Below are positions 35,361-46,474 of a DNA stretch of 64,000 bases, one piece after another. Source of the DNA: Carex sylvatica (lineage: Eukaryota > Streptophyta > Magnoliopsida > Poales > Cyperaceae); assembly GCA_964058845.1 (NCBI GenBank), contig CAXKVR010000237.1:1-64000 (forward strand), given 5' to 3'. The notes beneath the pieces were generated by a model. The model saw nothing but the letters and a program-made list of their open reading frames with translations. It made no database searches and was not told the origin of the DNA. A program made the position numbers and the translations under genes. Positions within the stretch are counted from its first letter, which is position 1, and every line of letters begins with the position of its first letter.

Positions 35361-37430
35361 AGCATCTAAGTCCTCCTCTTCGGAGTCAATACCCAGATCT
35401 GGGCCCATGCGGTCCTCTGCCAGGTTCTGTTCCACCTCAATTGGTTCCCTACGGCGTTGCAAAATATCATCGGCTAATGCTTGGGCCACCTTCTCTGTTG
35501 CGATCCCACAACTATCACCTAAGGCCGCTAAGTGAGAGTATTGGACGTTCACCTCATAGAACCCCTCGGGATTGAGGTTGATTTGGGCTTGCTCAGTGCT
35601 CTCCTTTTCTTTTCCTTTGACCGATCCGATTTGGTTGTTTGGCCCAGACGCTGCTGAGATGACTTTCTTCTGTTTATGGGCTGCTGAGTGGTTGACCATT
35701 TTCTTGAAAACGGGCTTAAGAGGGATTTGAGCTAACATTCCCTTTTTGGGCCTCAAATGGGCTGCTTTATCACGAGGAGGTTGCATGCCTTTTTTGTTTT
35801 GGTTCTGAGTCACCAAGGGGTTCCCAAGTGTCCTCTGAGCAGTCATCAGAATGTTGTCTTGATCTCTATTTTGTCCACTGTTGTCCTAGTGAATATGCAG
35901 AGAATCAGAAGTTTCCAGTACGGGATCCCAGGTCCTTTCTGATGACTCACCTGCATGGGAGCCAGTTTCAGCCAACGGCCTCCTGAGAATTTGAACCTGG
36001 TTCTGGATTAGCTGTAGCGTTATCCTTGTAGGCTTGGTGCTATGGGTTGGCTTCCTCACAGCTGTACCCGCAACATCATTACTGTTACTACTAGGCCTGA
36101 GAATCACAGCCGATCCCTACCCCTGGATATTCTGTGGCGACTTTGTTGTACTGCTGCAGGGTGGCTGGACGGATTGAATATGGCTACCCTCCTCACAGTT
36201 TGGAGCCTGTTTACGTGAGCTAGACTCCGGTAGGTCAACAAGTAGCTCCACCAGTGACATTGAGATCTCCGTTGAAGGAGAGGTTCCGTCCATGAATACC
36301 CAGATCTCAAGTGGTAGTGCATCCAGATCACATCCTTCGCAAAGAGAGAGCAGAACTCTCTTCGAAACATGGATCATATCCTCACTCTGGTTTGGCCTAA
36401 ACCCATGAACTGAGCTTCTGGTTGGTTTGGTGAATCTTTGAGGAGGCTTAGGTAGGTCAGAGACTTTGTAAAGGGGAGAACGAATCCAATTGCGAGTGTG
36501 CACTTGCAAAGGAAATTTGAGACCAGCATCATGGAATTCAATTTCATCCGGTATGCGTTCTAGCTGATCAACCACCACCATGACCGTCCAGCATGATAGG
36601 TTTGCTGGATCTTCAACCGGCACTGAGCTGAGGTATGTGTTGAATGAGCTAATGGCCCTGGCTGCTTCCCTCTCTTTGAACAGGTGAAGAGGAAGACCAT
36701 GTATGTCCAGCAAGGCTTTGTATTCTGGTAGGGCTAGGTTTGCTCCATCGAGTGGTGACCATGGTTGGAAGGTGAATCCAGCATCCCATAACTCCGGTGT
36801 AGTGGCGTTGATAAATGTTTCCTGTGCTAACTCTTGAGACAGGATTATGAGGAAGCGATCCCTTGCAAGAATGCCAATGGAGATCTCATCTTTCTCCACT
36901 TTCTGGGTTCTCTTGGCAAAACTGGCAACATCCTTGATGGAGAAATTCATTTCTAAGCCGTGAGTGTTAAAAACCACCCTAGAACAAAGCCTTGTTAGCT
37001 CAAAGACCACAGCTTGGTCCTGGACTCCAAAGGATAGCACCGATTTGGGCCTATTCCTGGGGAGAGAATGAGCCGCCATAGGGCATGGTTTGAGCAGTAA
37101 CTGTAATGACTCATCCATGGCCGAGGGTTGAGAAAGTTGTAGCTCCTGTTGCTTGCGTTTGTTTGACCAAAAAGGTAAAGTCGCCGGATTAAGGGAATTA
37201 GCAGTGCAACGGGATCCTCTATGACCCTCACCCCAGCATTTTTCACATCGCAAGGGGTTGCGACAAGTGGCCCTGTTGTGACCCGTTCGGCAACAACGAA
37301 AGCACCGACCACACCATTCGGTATATTGAGAGGATGGTGAGAACCTTGACTGGGTTGGGCTATGTGGAGATATGTAGTAGGTTGCCTAGCCCGAGCTGGG
37401 TGAAGTTGGTGGAGAGGGGGTGGTGTTCAT
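35361..37430 (-). pseudogene. L1 ORF1 (gag-like), main part
   Basis: One minus-strand frame runs from ATG at 37428-37430 to the Copia insertion and continues beyond it at 25605-25561, ending in TGA. Two CCHC zinc knuckles near the N-terminus (CFRCCRTGHNRATC and CEKCWGEGHRGSRC, about 37235-37310) identify the RNA-binding ORF1 of plant L1. The tail is rich in basic, then acidic residues (EEEDLDA at the insertion point). The frame is broken by premature stops at 37386-37388 (codon 15), 36117-36119 and 35886-35888. Outside these it remains readable. Confidence 0.85.
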
Positions 37431-37495
37431 GGCTTTGGGGGCGGTGAAGATGGTTTTCTGGGGAGCTGAGGCTAGTGTCTATATAAAAATGCTTT

Positions 37496-37640
37496 CAGAC
37501 AAAGGTTTATATGCTTGTGAGTAACATTTTAAAATGTTATAAACATAGCTTTAAATGTTTGGATATTATGGCTGAAAATGAAAATTAGACAATATTGAAA
37601 GATTTTTCTATTAAACTACTTGAGGGATGCGCTCGGGTAT
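37496..37640 (+). mobile_element. Right arm of the long-TIR element, outer part
   Basis: Reverse complement of about 19866-20010 (for example AAACTACTTGAGGGATGCGC against GCGCATCCCTCAAGTAGTTT). It continues the arm interrupted at 21770. The outer border beyond 37640 shows weak further similarity to 19840-19865, so the true ends may lie slightly further out. Confidence 0.7.
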
Positions 37641-38955
37641 GATAACTAGGGGTACCATAATATGTTTCTAATTAAAATTTTAAAATTATAAGAGTGATCC
37701 CACTGCCTCAATGATAAAATCATGACTATGTATTTGCGAGCGAGACCTAATTTTACATCTCTACTATCTTAAATTCAGATTACCTCCTTAATTTCTTAGT
37801 AGAGAATGGAGACATATAGAATCTGATAGTCACTATCAAAGTTTCAAAAAAAAGAGAATGAAGACATATGGAGAGTTTCAATTTAATATATTTCGTTGTT
37901 TGAATTTTCCGTGTTTCATGGTTGAAACTTGAAAGAGCAAACACCTAAATCGACAAAATTCATAGATACATATATATGTAATAATATAATGAAATAATAA
38001 AGCACAGGACCATGCATATCAAATTGGCCTCGCTTAAAGACAATGTTTAAAAAGAAACGTTAAAGCCCATACGCAACTATGAATAAATTAGTATGATGCT
38101 TTGAATTGCATGCCAACAAGCAATGTTTGTTTGTTTGTTTTCGTGTGTGAGTTTGTGAGAGTACATTAATTATTGACATCACATGCACCATATATGTCTC
38201 GGAGCCTTATCCCTAATCTGCAACAGGCTAATAAGCCAAGACCCAACATTATTCTCTGTTCATTCGCAAAACCGTACCGAGCGGTCACCTTGATCACCTC
38301 TCTCGCGGTTACTGCTGCTCTCATGTTGATCTGAATCGTTCATCTCAGATCTAACGACTTAAATTAATTAAGCCTGCTGATTATTACTGTTAAATTCGGA
38401 TCGGACATAAACCGTAATTAATGTTAGATCTGATTTGACCGTTGAATCCGAAACTGACAACTAACTCTCTATCCAACAGTGAACATGAACAGACCAACAC
38501 CATCAATAAATAATTCCGTACGTTCAATTTATATATAGTGTCCACCGAATAAAAAGTATAGCTTGTCATGCGACGGGAAAATTCGGTACCATGTTCAGTA
38601 ACAGCCGTTGGATATGCCTAAAATTTGTGCGAATATTTTATATTAAATTCCGTCTCTTGAATTTAAATAAACACGTGAATTTTAAAACATGTATATTTGG
38701 AATTGTGTATATCCGCCTCAGATAGTGGAATAAAATGAAAAACAACAAACATCTATCTACATTGAATTCGTATTTCGGAACTGCCCATGGTATTTATTAA
38801 TTTGTTATACTAATCCTGCCTGGGTTATGGTGGCGCCATCAACACTCTTGTTGTCTGGCCCCACAGTAGAAGCATCCCTCCATAAATAGAGTGATGCTTA
38901 TGTGGAAACCAATTTTTAGCAACTGTTTCAGCAAAAAATTTGCAAAGTCAATTAC
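37641..38955. other. Intergenic region
   Basis: About 1.3 kb of mixed sequence, less AT-rich than 14-20 kb. Loose inverted segments containing AGATCTAACG and GTTAGATCTG near 38345-38435 hint at an old miniature element, but no clean ends were found. No coding sequence is supported. Confidence 0.5.
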
Positions 38956-38967
38956 AGTCGTTGATTT

Positions 38968-39335
38968 TTTTTTCTGGAGTCGGATTTCGCACTTGGATAA
39001 GAAGGGTCTGATTTGGAAGATTTCCTAGCAGATCTTGCAGTTTACAATCAAATTGATAGAGCTGCTGGTTTAATGCCTTCAAACTTTCCTTTTGATTCAG
39101 AGTCGGGTTCTACTACATCGGTTACTTCTGCTATATAGCTAGTCTATTTGCGTTATGTTTTGTTACTAGACTTTATTTCATGTAATTTTTATTTAGTTGT
39201 TGTCGCTGTAATGTCTTGTGATAAATCTTTTTTCTTACTGCTTTTTGAAACTTTAATTAAGAGATATTTGTATGAACAATTATTTTAGTTTCATAACGAA
39301 ACAGTTGGGCAACCACTCTTATAAAAAAAAAAAAA
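38968..39335 (+). mobile_element. 5'-truncated retrocopy with poly(A) tail
   Basis: A 368-bp insert flanked by the 12-bp direct repeat AGTCGTTGATTT (38956-38967 and 39336-39347) and ending in a 14-A tail. Its first 150 bp have one good frame, interrupted by a single TAA, with the C-terminus GSDLEDFLADLAVYNQ...TTSVTSAI and a TAG stop, followed by about 190 bp of 3' untranslated-like sequence. These are the marks of L1-mediated reverse transcription of an mRNA end. The source gene was not recognised, and a 5'-truncated LINE with an unusual tail is also possible. Confidence 0.75.
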
Positions 39336-39399
39336 AGTCGTTGATTTCTAAAAGGCAGTTTTGGTATGATATTTTGTGTTGGTCTGTCTGTTAGGCTCC

Positions 39400-39655
39400 G
39401 TTAGGCTTTCTTCTTCCCACCCATTTGCTCCGTGTCTCTCCCTCTCGTCGGTCGCCCCCTTTCTCCCTCATTCTCTCCATTCGCTCTGTATCCCTCTCGC
39501 TCGTGTGACCCACCTCTCCTTAAAGGAATCCAAGGAACTCACCATCTGACCACTTCGCCTCCACATAGCTCGCGATCAGTCGCCTTTTCTCCGCCTCCGC
39601 CTCGATCTGACCATGTCGCCTTGCACCTCCTAACAATTGCCCTTGATTTTGAAAG
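39400..39655 (+). other. CT-rich exon-like segment (possible 5' leader)
   Basis: GC- and pyrimidine-rich sequence quite unlike its surroundings (many CCTCTC/TCGCC motifs), ending in GAAAG before GTATTAAC, a plausible splice donor. No long reading frame begins here. It could be the first exon of a plant gene, now followed by a solo LTR. No downstream exon was firmly identified. Confidence 0.3.
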
Positions 39656-39706
39656 GTATTAACTTTAATTTGTCTATCTCTCACATTCCAATTGGTCTTC
39701 AATAAA

Positions 39707-40261
39707 TGTCACATACGGCGGAATTGGGAGTAATCAATTCCAATTTTGATTCGGTCAACCAACTCAAGGAAGAGGACGTGGGCAGAACGGGTAGAGCGGA
39801 CGAACTTACGGGCAGGGAAATTAAAAGCATTGCATCACTGCAAGTCTGCAAGTGAGGCCACGACAAATTAACGAGATGTCGACCGTTGAAGCGCTTATCA
39901 AAGAGCTAAGTCAATGGGAAGAGGGGCCCTCACTGTCAGAACTGGAGATGATTGAAACGGACACTGGACGAGCAATTCAGTTTCACCCACGGTCTCTTCA
40001 TGACCTTCTCCATGACCCATGATGGATGCGCTTTCACCCACGTCTCTCCATGAACTTCTCCATGACCCATGGCTATATAAGTAGGATTAGCGTAGATCAT
40101 AGGATTATGTATCTAGTTATCTGATTTTATCAATTTAGTAGCTTTTCATTAGCTTTTCATTCCGTTGTTCTATTGTACTCAGTTTACAAATTCAATAAAA
40201 TTAGTTCTTCTTTCTTGTTCAATTCAAATCATTTGTTCTTGTTTACGTCTGGGTCGCTACA
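39707..40261 (+). mobile_element. Solo LTR
   Basis: A 555-bp segment from TGTCACATAC to GTCGCTACA, flanked by the 6-bp repeat AATAAA on both sides (39701-39706 and 40262-40267). It has a TATA-like GGCTATATAAG near 40071 and a polyadenylation-like AATAAAATT near 40195. No internal retrotransposon sequence remains, so recombination between LTRs probably removed it. The TGTCAC start resembles Gypsy LTRs, which is only suggestive. Confidence 0.7.
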
Positions 40262-40267
40262 AATAAA

Positions 40268-41234
40268 CCTGGCCTTATGCTTTACAAATGGAAAATGGTA
40301 CCTTAATGCCTAAATTGTCCTCCTTTGTGTATGAGTTCTATACTGATACTTAGTAGTTGCGAGAAGGAACTACGGCATGGGTTATATGATAGCAAGTATG
40401 AAGTAAGGTAGTAACTACAAGGTTCTATTTTAGTTTATTCATGCTTGCTTTCAGATTGTAAGTACAATAGGATTAGCACTTAGCCAGTTTCATACCATTA
40501 ATGTTTTGAAGCTACCTCTGTGAGGTTCATAAGTTTGTTTTTCCTACTGTACAAGTTGTAGACTGCCTGATATGAACAACACCTGTTGAAAGAGAATGGC
40601 AACTTTGGGACAAGTAAGAATAATTACAAGGGCAAAGAAGTGGTAGCTGATGTTTCGCCAATGAACACTCGTTGTGAGAACAGAACACATGATACCCAAT
40701 ACAAACGTAAGTATTTCTTCAGTATATTTCTTTACTAAATATTTTAAGGGTAATGGTCCTAATGGTCTAATGGTACAGTGACGATACCAGTAAAGGGTGA
40801 AACTCGATAGGTGTCCTGGTCATACTTCACTGACCAGATTAATTTGAACTTGAACAGGTATTTTGTATTGATATTGGCATTTTCAATACAGAAAACTATA
40901 ATGTAATGGAATTTCAAAAGATTGATCCTAGCTTTCATGAACTTTTTTTATTTTAATAAGTTCAATTATCTGTCTTTTAGTATTTGTCAACTATCAAATT
41001 AATATTTTTTGTGTGTATGAGTTTGGGTATGTCTCTAAAAACACTTCTGATTCCAAATTTAACTTTTTGAATCAAAATTTTGAACATTCTTCTTTGCAAA
41101 TAACTATTATTCCATTTGTATATTTAAGTGCATTCTGGACTGGACTATAGGATGGATTATATCTACGTTATTGTGTGGTCACTATGTTGGGAATATTTTA
41201 GTTGTGCATTTTATTAGAGTTTATTAATCTTAAC
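40268..41234 (+). other. Region with one possible exon
   Basis: Mostly AT-rich. An open stretch at about 40575-40708 (KENGNFGTSKNNYKGKEVV and following) ends before GTAAGT, a strong donor consensus, but has an in-frame stop just upstream and matches no family I recognise. No confident gene. Confidence 0.25.
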
Positions 41235-41239
41235 TTCTC

Positions 41240-41456
41240 TGTTAATTTCTATAGAAACAGAGAGAGAGGAGAGAATCTTGTTTCTTTTCTAATTTTTCTT
41301 ATGTATCTCTACAGTATATGCAAGAGGTATTTATATCCTCCTCTTCTATTTTACCGTTGGTATTCCAACGTTATAATTCTAATTGTTCTAAATTATAATT
41401 TTACCCTTTTCTTTATTTTTATAATTTAACCCTTCTAATTTATCTATTCTTCAACA
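41240..41456 (-). repeat. Copia 3' LTR (left)
   Basis: 217 bp, TGTTAATTTC to TTCTTCAACA in plus-strand reading. The polyprotein stop codon (41444-41446) lies inside it. Confidence 0.95.
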
Positions 41457-44400
41457 CTCCCCCTCAAGCTAGGATTATAAATGTCAATCAATCCTAGCTT
41501 GCTTGTTATTTCTTCAAATACTTTCGGAATTAGTCCCTTAGTGAAGATATCAGCTAATTGGTCTTGACTCTTCACGTAAGGGGTTTCAATCTCTTTCGCT
41601 TGCACCTTTTCTCTTATGAAATGACAATCAATTTCAATATGCTTTGTTCTTTCATGAAATACGGCATTTGAAGCAATGTGCCTTGCCGCATTGTTATCGC
41701 AAAACATCTTCATTGGCTTATCAATTTTGAAGTTCAATTCTTCAAGTAATTGTTTGATCCATGTGAGTTCACTTGCGGTGGATGCCATGGCACGATATTC
41801 CGCTTCTGCACTTGATCGTGCCACGACACTTTGCTTCTTGCTTTTCCATGTGACTAAGTTTCCGCCTACAAATGTGCAATAGCCGGTTGTTGATTTTCGA
41901 TCAAAGCTCCCGGCCCAATCTGCATCGGAATAGCCACACACATCATTAGATTTATTATTTTTCATCAATACACCCTTTCCGGGTGATTTCTTTAAATATC
42001 TCAAAATTCTATCAATTGCATCCAAATGAGGTTTTCTTGGTGCATGCATGAATTTGCTAATTTGGCTTACCGCAAATGATATATCCGGCCTTGTTACCGT
42101 TAGATAAATTAATTTACCTACAAGCCGTTGGAATTGATTGATATCTTCCAACGGTTCTCCTTCTTCGAAATTCAATTTACAATTGCTATCAATTGGTGTT
42201 GAGGCCGGTTTGGATCCTAATTTTCCCGTTTCTTTTAAAAGGTCAATGGTATATTTTCTTTGTGAGATAAATAATCCCTTGATAGAATGAGCTATTTCAA
42301 TTCCTAAAAAATATTTAAGTCTACCAAGATCCTTTATTTCAAATTTTTTTTTTTAAGTGTTTTTTAACATTGTCAATTTTTTCATAATTATTTCCGGTAA
42401 TAATTATGTCATCAACATAAACAAGAATAATTGTTGAATCATTATTTTCATGTTTTGAAAATAGTGATGTATCGGATTGGCTTACTTTAAAACCAAGAAA
42501 AATTAAATATTGAGAGAGTTTTTCATACCATGCCCTTGGCGATTGTTTAAGTCCATAAATTGACTTATTTAACCTACAAGCAAGGTTAGTATTTTTTTCT
42601 TTTACATGACCCGGTGGTAGGGTCATATAAACCTCTTCTTCAATTGTTCCTTGAAGAAATGCATTTTTAACATCCATTTGACACAAGTTCCATCCATTAT
42701 TTACCGCTATTGAAAGCAAAATTCTTATGGTATTCATCTTTGCTACTGGAGCAAAGGTCTCTTGGTAATCAATACCATATGTTTGGGTATACCCTTTGGC
42801 AACTAGCCGAGCCTTATACCGTTCTATGGATCCATCACTTTGATATTTTATTTTATAAACCCATTTGCATCCAACAGATTTTTTATTTTTTGGTAATGGT
42901 ACAATGGCCCATGTGTCATTTTTTTCTAAAGCTTGAAGTTCTTCTTCCATAGCTTTATACCACACCGGTTGGTTAATGGCTTCCTCAAAAGTTCTTGGTT
43001 CTTCTATTTTAGAAATTGAGCTAAGAAATGTACGGTGAGATTTTGAAATATTTTTATATGAAATAAAATTTTCAATAGGATATTGAACCTTATAGGTTAC
43101 GAAATCTCGTAACCTTGTTGATGGTTGTCTATGACGAGTTGATCTCCTCCTAGGCTCTTCTTCAATATTCTCGCCTTCTTCAATATTTTCTTCTTCAATA
43201 TTTTCATCTTCTTCTTCCCCGGCTCCACTTTGAAGAGTGTTATCATTTTCTTCTTCTTCTTCTTCTTCGTCGTCGTCGTCGTCATCATTTTCTACAATTT
43301 CTTGCTCAATAATTTGATTAGTAGACATAGGAATGACAAAGTCATTTGTACTTTTTTGATTATCAATCTTATCTTTAATTTTAAAATATGGCTCATTTTC
43401 AAAAAAAGTTACATCTCTAGAAATATAAAGTTTTTTATTTATAGGATCATAGCATTTATAACCCTTTTTTTGAGATGAATATCCTAGAAAAATAGCCTTT
43501 ATAGAAGTATAGTCTAATTTATCTCTTTTATTTTGGTGTACATAACATGTACATCCAAAAATTCTTAAGTGGTTAAAAATTATTTTCCTTTGGTAAATAA
43601 TTTCTAATGGACTTTTATTTTTTAAAATGACACTTGGCAACCTATTTATCAAATAAGTTGCGGTGAGAACGGCATCCGACCAATAGATTTTTGGAACATT
43701 GGTTTGAAACATAAGTGCTCTTGTCATTTCAAGTAAATGACGATTTTTTCTTTCAGAAATTCCATTTTGTTGTGGAGTATAAACACAAGTTGTTTGATGT
43801 ATGATTCCCTTTTGTTTCAAGAAGGTTGAAAATTTTTGATTCACAAATTCCATTCCATTATCGGTTCTAAGAATTTTAATTCTAACATTGTATTGATTTT
43901 CAACTAGATTTAAAAAATCTTGAAAGTAAGAAAAAACTTCACTTTTATTCTTTAATAAATATAAGTATGTTAGTCGTGAAAAATCATCTATAAATGTAAC
44001 AAAATATTTAAAATCATTATAAGAGTTTACGGGAGCGGGTCCCCAAACATCGGAATGAACAAGTTCAAACATATGATTACTTTTTGAATTTGAGCTTACA
44101 AAAGGGAGTCTTGTATGCTTAGCTAATTTGCATACCTCACAATTACTACAATCTAAATTTGAAAAATCAAAAATACATTTTAAGGTTCTATCGGAAGGAT
44201 GCCCAATTCTTCTATGCCATAAGTGTCCCATGTCTTGAACTTGGGTGTTGAAATTGTATTTTCGGCTATACAAAAAATATAATCCATTTTTGAAAACACC
44301 TTCACCAATCATCCTCTTGGATATTAAATCCTGAAAAATTACATTTCGAGATGAAAAAATAATTTCACAATTTAATTCTTTTGAAAGTTTACCCATAGAT

Positions 44401-45941
44401 AATAAATTGGCGGTGCAATTTTTTACATGCAAAACATCTTTAATTTCTTTTGAGAAAACAATAACCGAGCCATAACCACATATTTCCATTTTTTCACCAT
44501 TTGCAACATAGACAAATTCTTGACCTTTTCCTTTTTTATAGTTGTGTAATAAATATTTATTTCCGGTCATGTGGTCGGTTGCACCGGAGTCTAAAATCCA
44601 ATCTAAATTATTTTGAGAATATCCGTTATTTAAATTCCCAAAATTTGTATATTTTATTTGGTTTATTTCATTTGCTTCAATATTTTGATTTATTGTATTT
44701 CTGTTATTTGGTATTACATATTTATTTTGATTGGGGCTTACCTCCATATCACTGGATTGGTCTTCAAAAAATAAACGTGTTTTAAATAAACCTGAATTGG
44801 GCCCTGAGGCCCGGTTTAGTAGGCCACCGAGTGAAGACAGGATTTGAGAAATTTCTGACCGAGTTGGAGCAGCTGCTAGTCCGTGAGAAATCAGAGCAGG
44901 TGCTTGGTAGGAAGTGGATCCCGCTAAGAGGGCTGCTGGTCTGGCGGACCCGTTATAGGGAGCGGACCCAATAACAGAAGCAGACGCGTATTCCTTTGTC
45001 TGTTCAATAGCCTCTTCGTGAGAATGCGCCGCCCCAGCGAAGGTTTTCTCCCCCTTAGGGTTATTTCCTTTTCCATTCTTTCCACCATTGCCCCACCATT
45101 TCAGCCTTAGTTCGGGATGGAGAAACCAACATTTACTCTTCTCATGTCCTTCTTTCTTGCAATGTTCGCATTTTTCAGTGGTTCCCCTTTTCTCCGAATT
45201 TTGGCTGAAATTTGGAAAATTTGATTTCTTAGCCATGGCAAAGCTGTGATTCTCTCGTCCCTCGTCAACGGTGACTTGTGGACCGCCCATGGCTTCTCTT
45301 CTGCTTTCTTCTTGTTGGATCATGTTTTTGATTTGAGAATAGGAAGGAAGAGGGACTGTATTCATGATCTGAGCCCGTACGGCCTCATAGCTCGGGTTTA
45401 ATCCCGCAAGAAGCTCGAATATGTCATCTTCTTCTTCGCGTTTTCGGATTACGGCCAGATCAGTGGTTTGTGGCCGGTACAAGCGAAGCTCGTCTTTTTT
45501 CTTTTGAAGACCACCGAGGTACTCTACATACTTTCTCTCACCTTGTTTTTCTTGCTGAATTTCTTGTTTGAGTTGATAGATGCGAGAGTAATTATTTTCT
45601 TGGCCGTACATGGCCTTCACAGCTTCCCATAGTTCAAAAGCTGTATCGGGAAGGAGAAATAGCTCCGCAATGGACGGCTCCATAGAATTCGTGAGCCATG
45701 TTATGATTTTATCGTTTTGGGTTCTCCATTTTCTCATTGCCTTTTTTTCTGCTTCGGTCAGAGACAGAGGATTTACGACTTCGGGCACTTTATTGTCTCC
45801 CGTGATGTATTCTCGCATTTCTCGACCGCTAAGCGCTCTTGCCGCAGCCTTTGCCCATGTGAGATAGTTTTTGCCGTTGAACAAAGCATTGGTGAGCTTG
45901 GAAGCATTGTTGGAAACCTCATTTTTTCCCTCATGAGCCAT
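41444..45941 (-). CDS. Copia gag-pol polyprotein, one frameshift
   Basis: It starts at ATG 45939-45941 and is open for 1200 codons to 42339. The matching frame continues to 41444 after a frameshift in an 11-base T run (42344-42354), giving about 1500 codons in all. In order: gag capsid-like domain; CCHC knuckle CEHCKKEGHEKSKC near residue 256; aspartic protease DSGATDHM near 448; GAG-pre-integrase HRRIGHP near 577; integrase with HSDVWGP, IDDFSR and RTDNGMEF; an Asp/Glu-only linker near 890; RT with QMDVKNAFLQ and YVDDII near 1173. After the shift come the rest of RT and RNase H (SDADWAG, CDNNAARH). All catalytic motifs are present. The shift could be a real mutation or a homopolymer sequencing error. 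Confidence 0.92.
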
Positions 45942-46052
45942 TCTGCTCTCTTGTACTTTTCTTTGCTGTTACCGGTTTTTGTGTATTTTTTTTTTGTTTT
46001 TTGTTTTTTGTTTTTTTTTTTTTGATCTCAGGAGCTTAGTGCTCTGATACCA

Positions 46053-46269
46053 TGTTAATTTCTATAGAAACAGAGAGAGAGGAGAGAATCTTGTTTCTTT
46101 TCTAATTTTTCTTATGTATCTCTACAGTATATGCAAGAGGTATTTATATCCTCCTCTTCTATTTTACCGTTGGTATTCCAACGTTATAATTCTAATTGTT
46201 CTAAATTATAATTTTACCCTTTTCTTTATTTTTATAATTTAACCCTTCTAATTTATCTATTCTTCAACA
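46053..46269 (-). repeat. Copia 5' LTR (right)
   Basis: 217 bp, no difference from 41240-41456 seen by eye. Followed by the target-site duplication TTCTC. Confidence 0.95.
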
Positions 46270-46474
46270 TTCTCTATACAAGACTTGCAAGGTAAGGGTC
46301 CAATATGCTAAATCAGATGATCTAGAATATCTAACTATGATTTCATAGAAAACACTAGGAACTAAGATTGATAAATTACATGATGGTTTTGCCAAGGAAC
46401 ATTCATACTCTTTACTTAAGGTTTCCTTTTTAGTTCTCATATTTTTTGGTTTAAACAGAGAAGGTTGACAGAGT

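Larger units (their letters stand above)
21771..37478 (-). mobile_element. Full-length L1 LINE, split by a Copia element
   Basis: The 17-bp target-site duplication CTATATAAAAATGCTTT is at 21754-21770 and 37479-37495. The plus-strand left end is a short T run, i.e. the poly(A) tail of a minus-strand LINE. Reading leftward from 37478 come a short 5' region, ORF1, ORF2 and the tail. Subtracting the 9.75-kb Copia insertion leaves about 5.95 kb, the usual size of a complete plant L1, so the insertion was full length. Both reading frames now carry stops and it is inactive. Confidence 0.9.
41240..46269 (-). mobile_element. Young, nearly intact Copia element
   Basis: 217-bp LTRs at 41240-41456 and 46053-46269 look identical and are flanked by the 5-bp duplication TTCTC (41235-41239 and 46270-46274). 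The minus strand has a perfect initiator-Met primer-binding site TGGTATCAGAGC (46041-46052) and a polypurine tract ending AGGGGGAG next to the left LTR. One polyprotein frame covers almost the whole interior, with a single frameshift. Identical LTRs imply very recent insertion. This is the youngest retrotransposon in the window. Confidence 0.96.

Noticed and set aside
43097..43478. Alternative frames of poly-Lys or poly-Phe/Val in the young Copia
   Set aside because: Out-of-frame readings of the acidic-linker trinucleotide repeat in the polyprotein.
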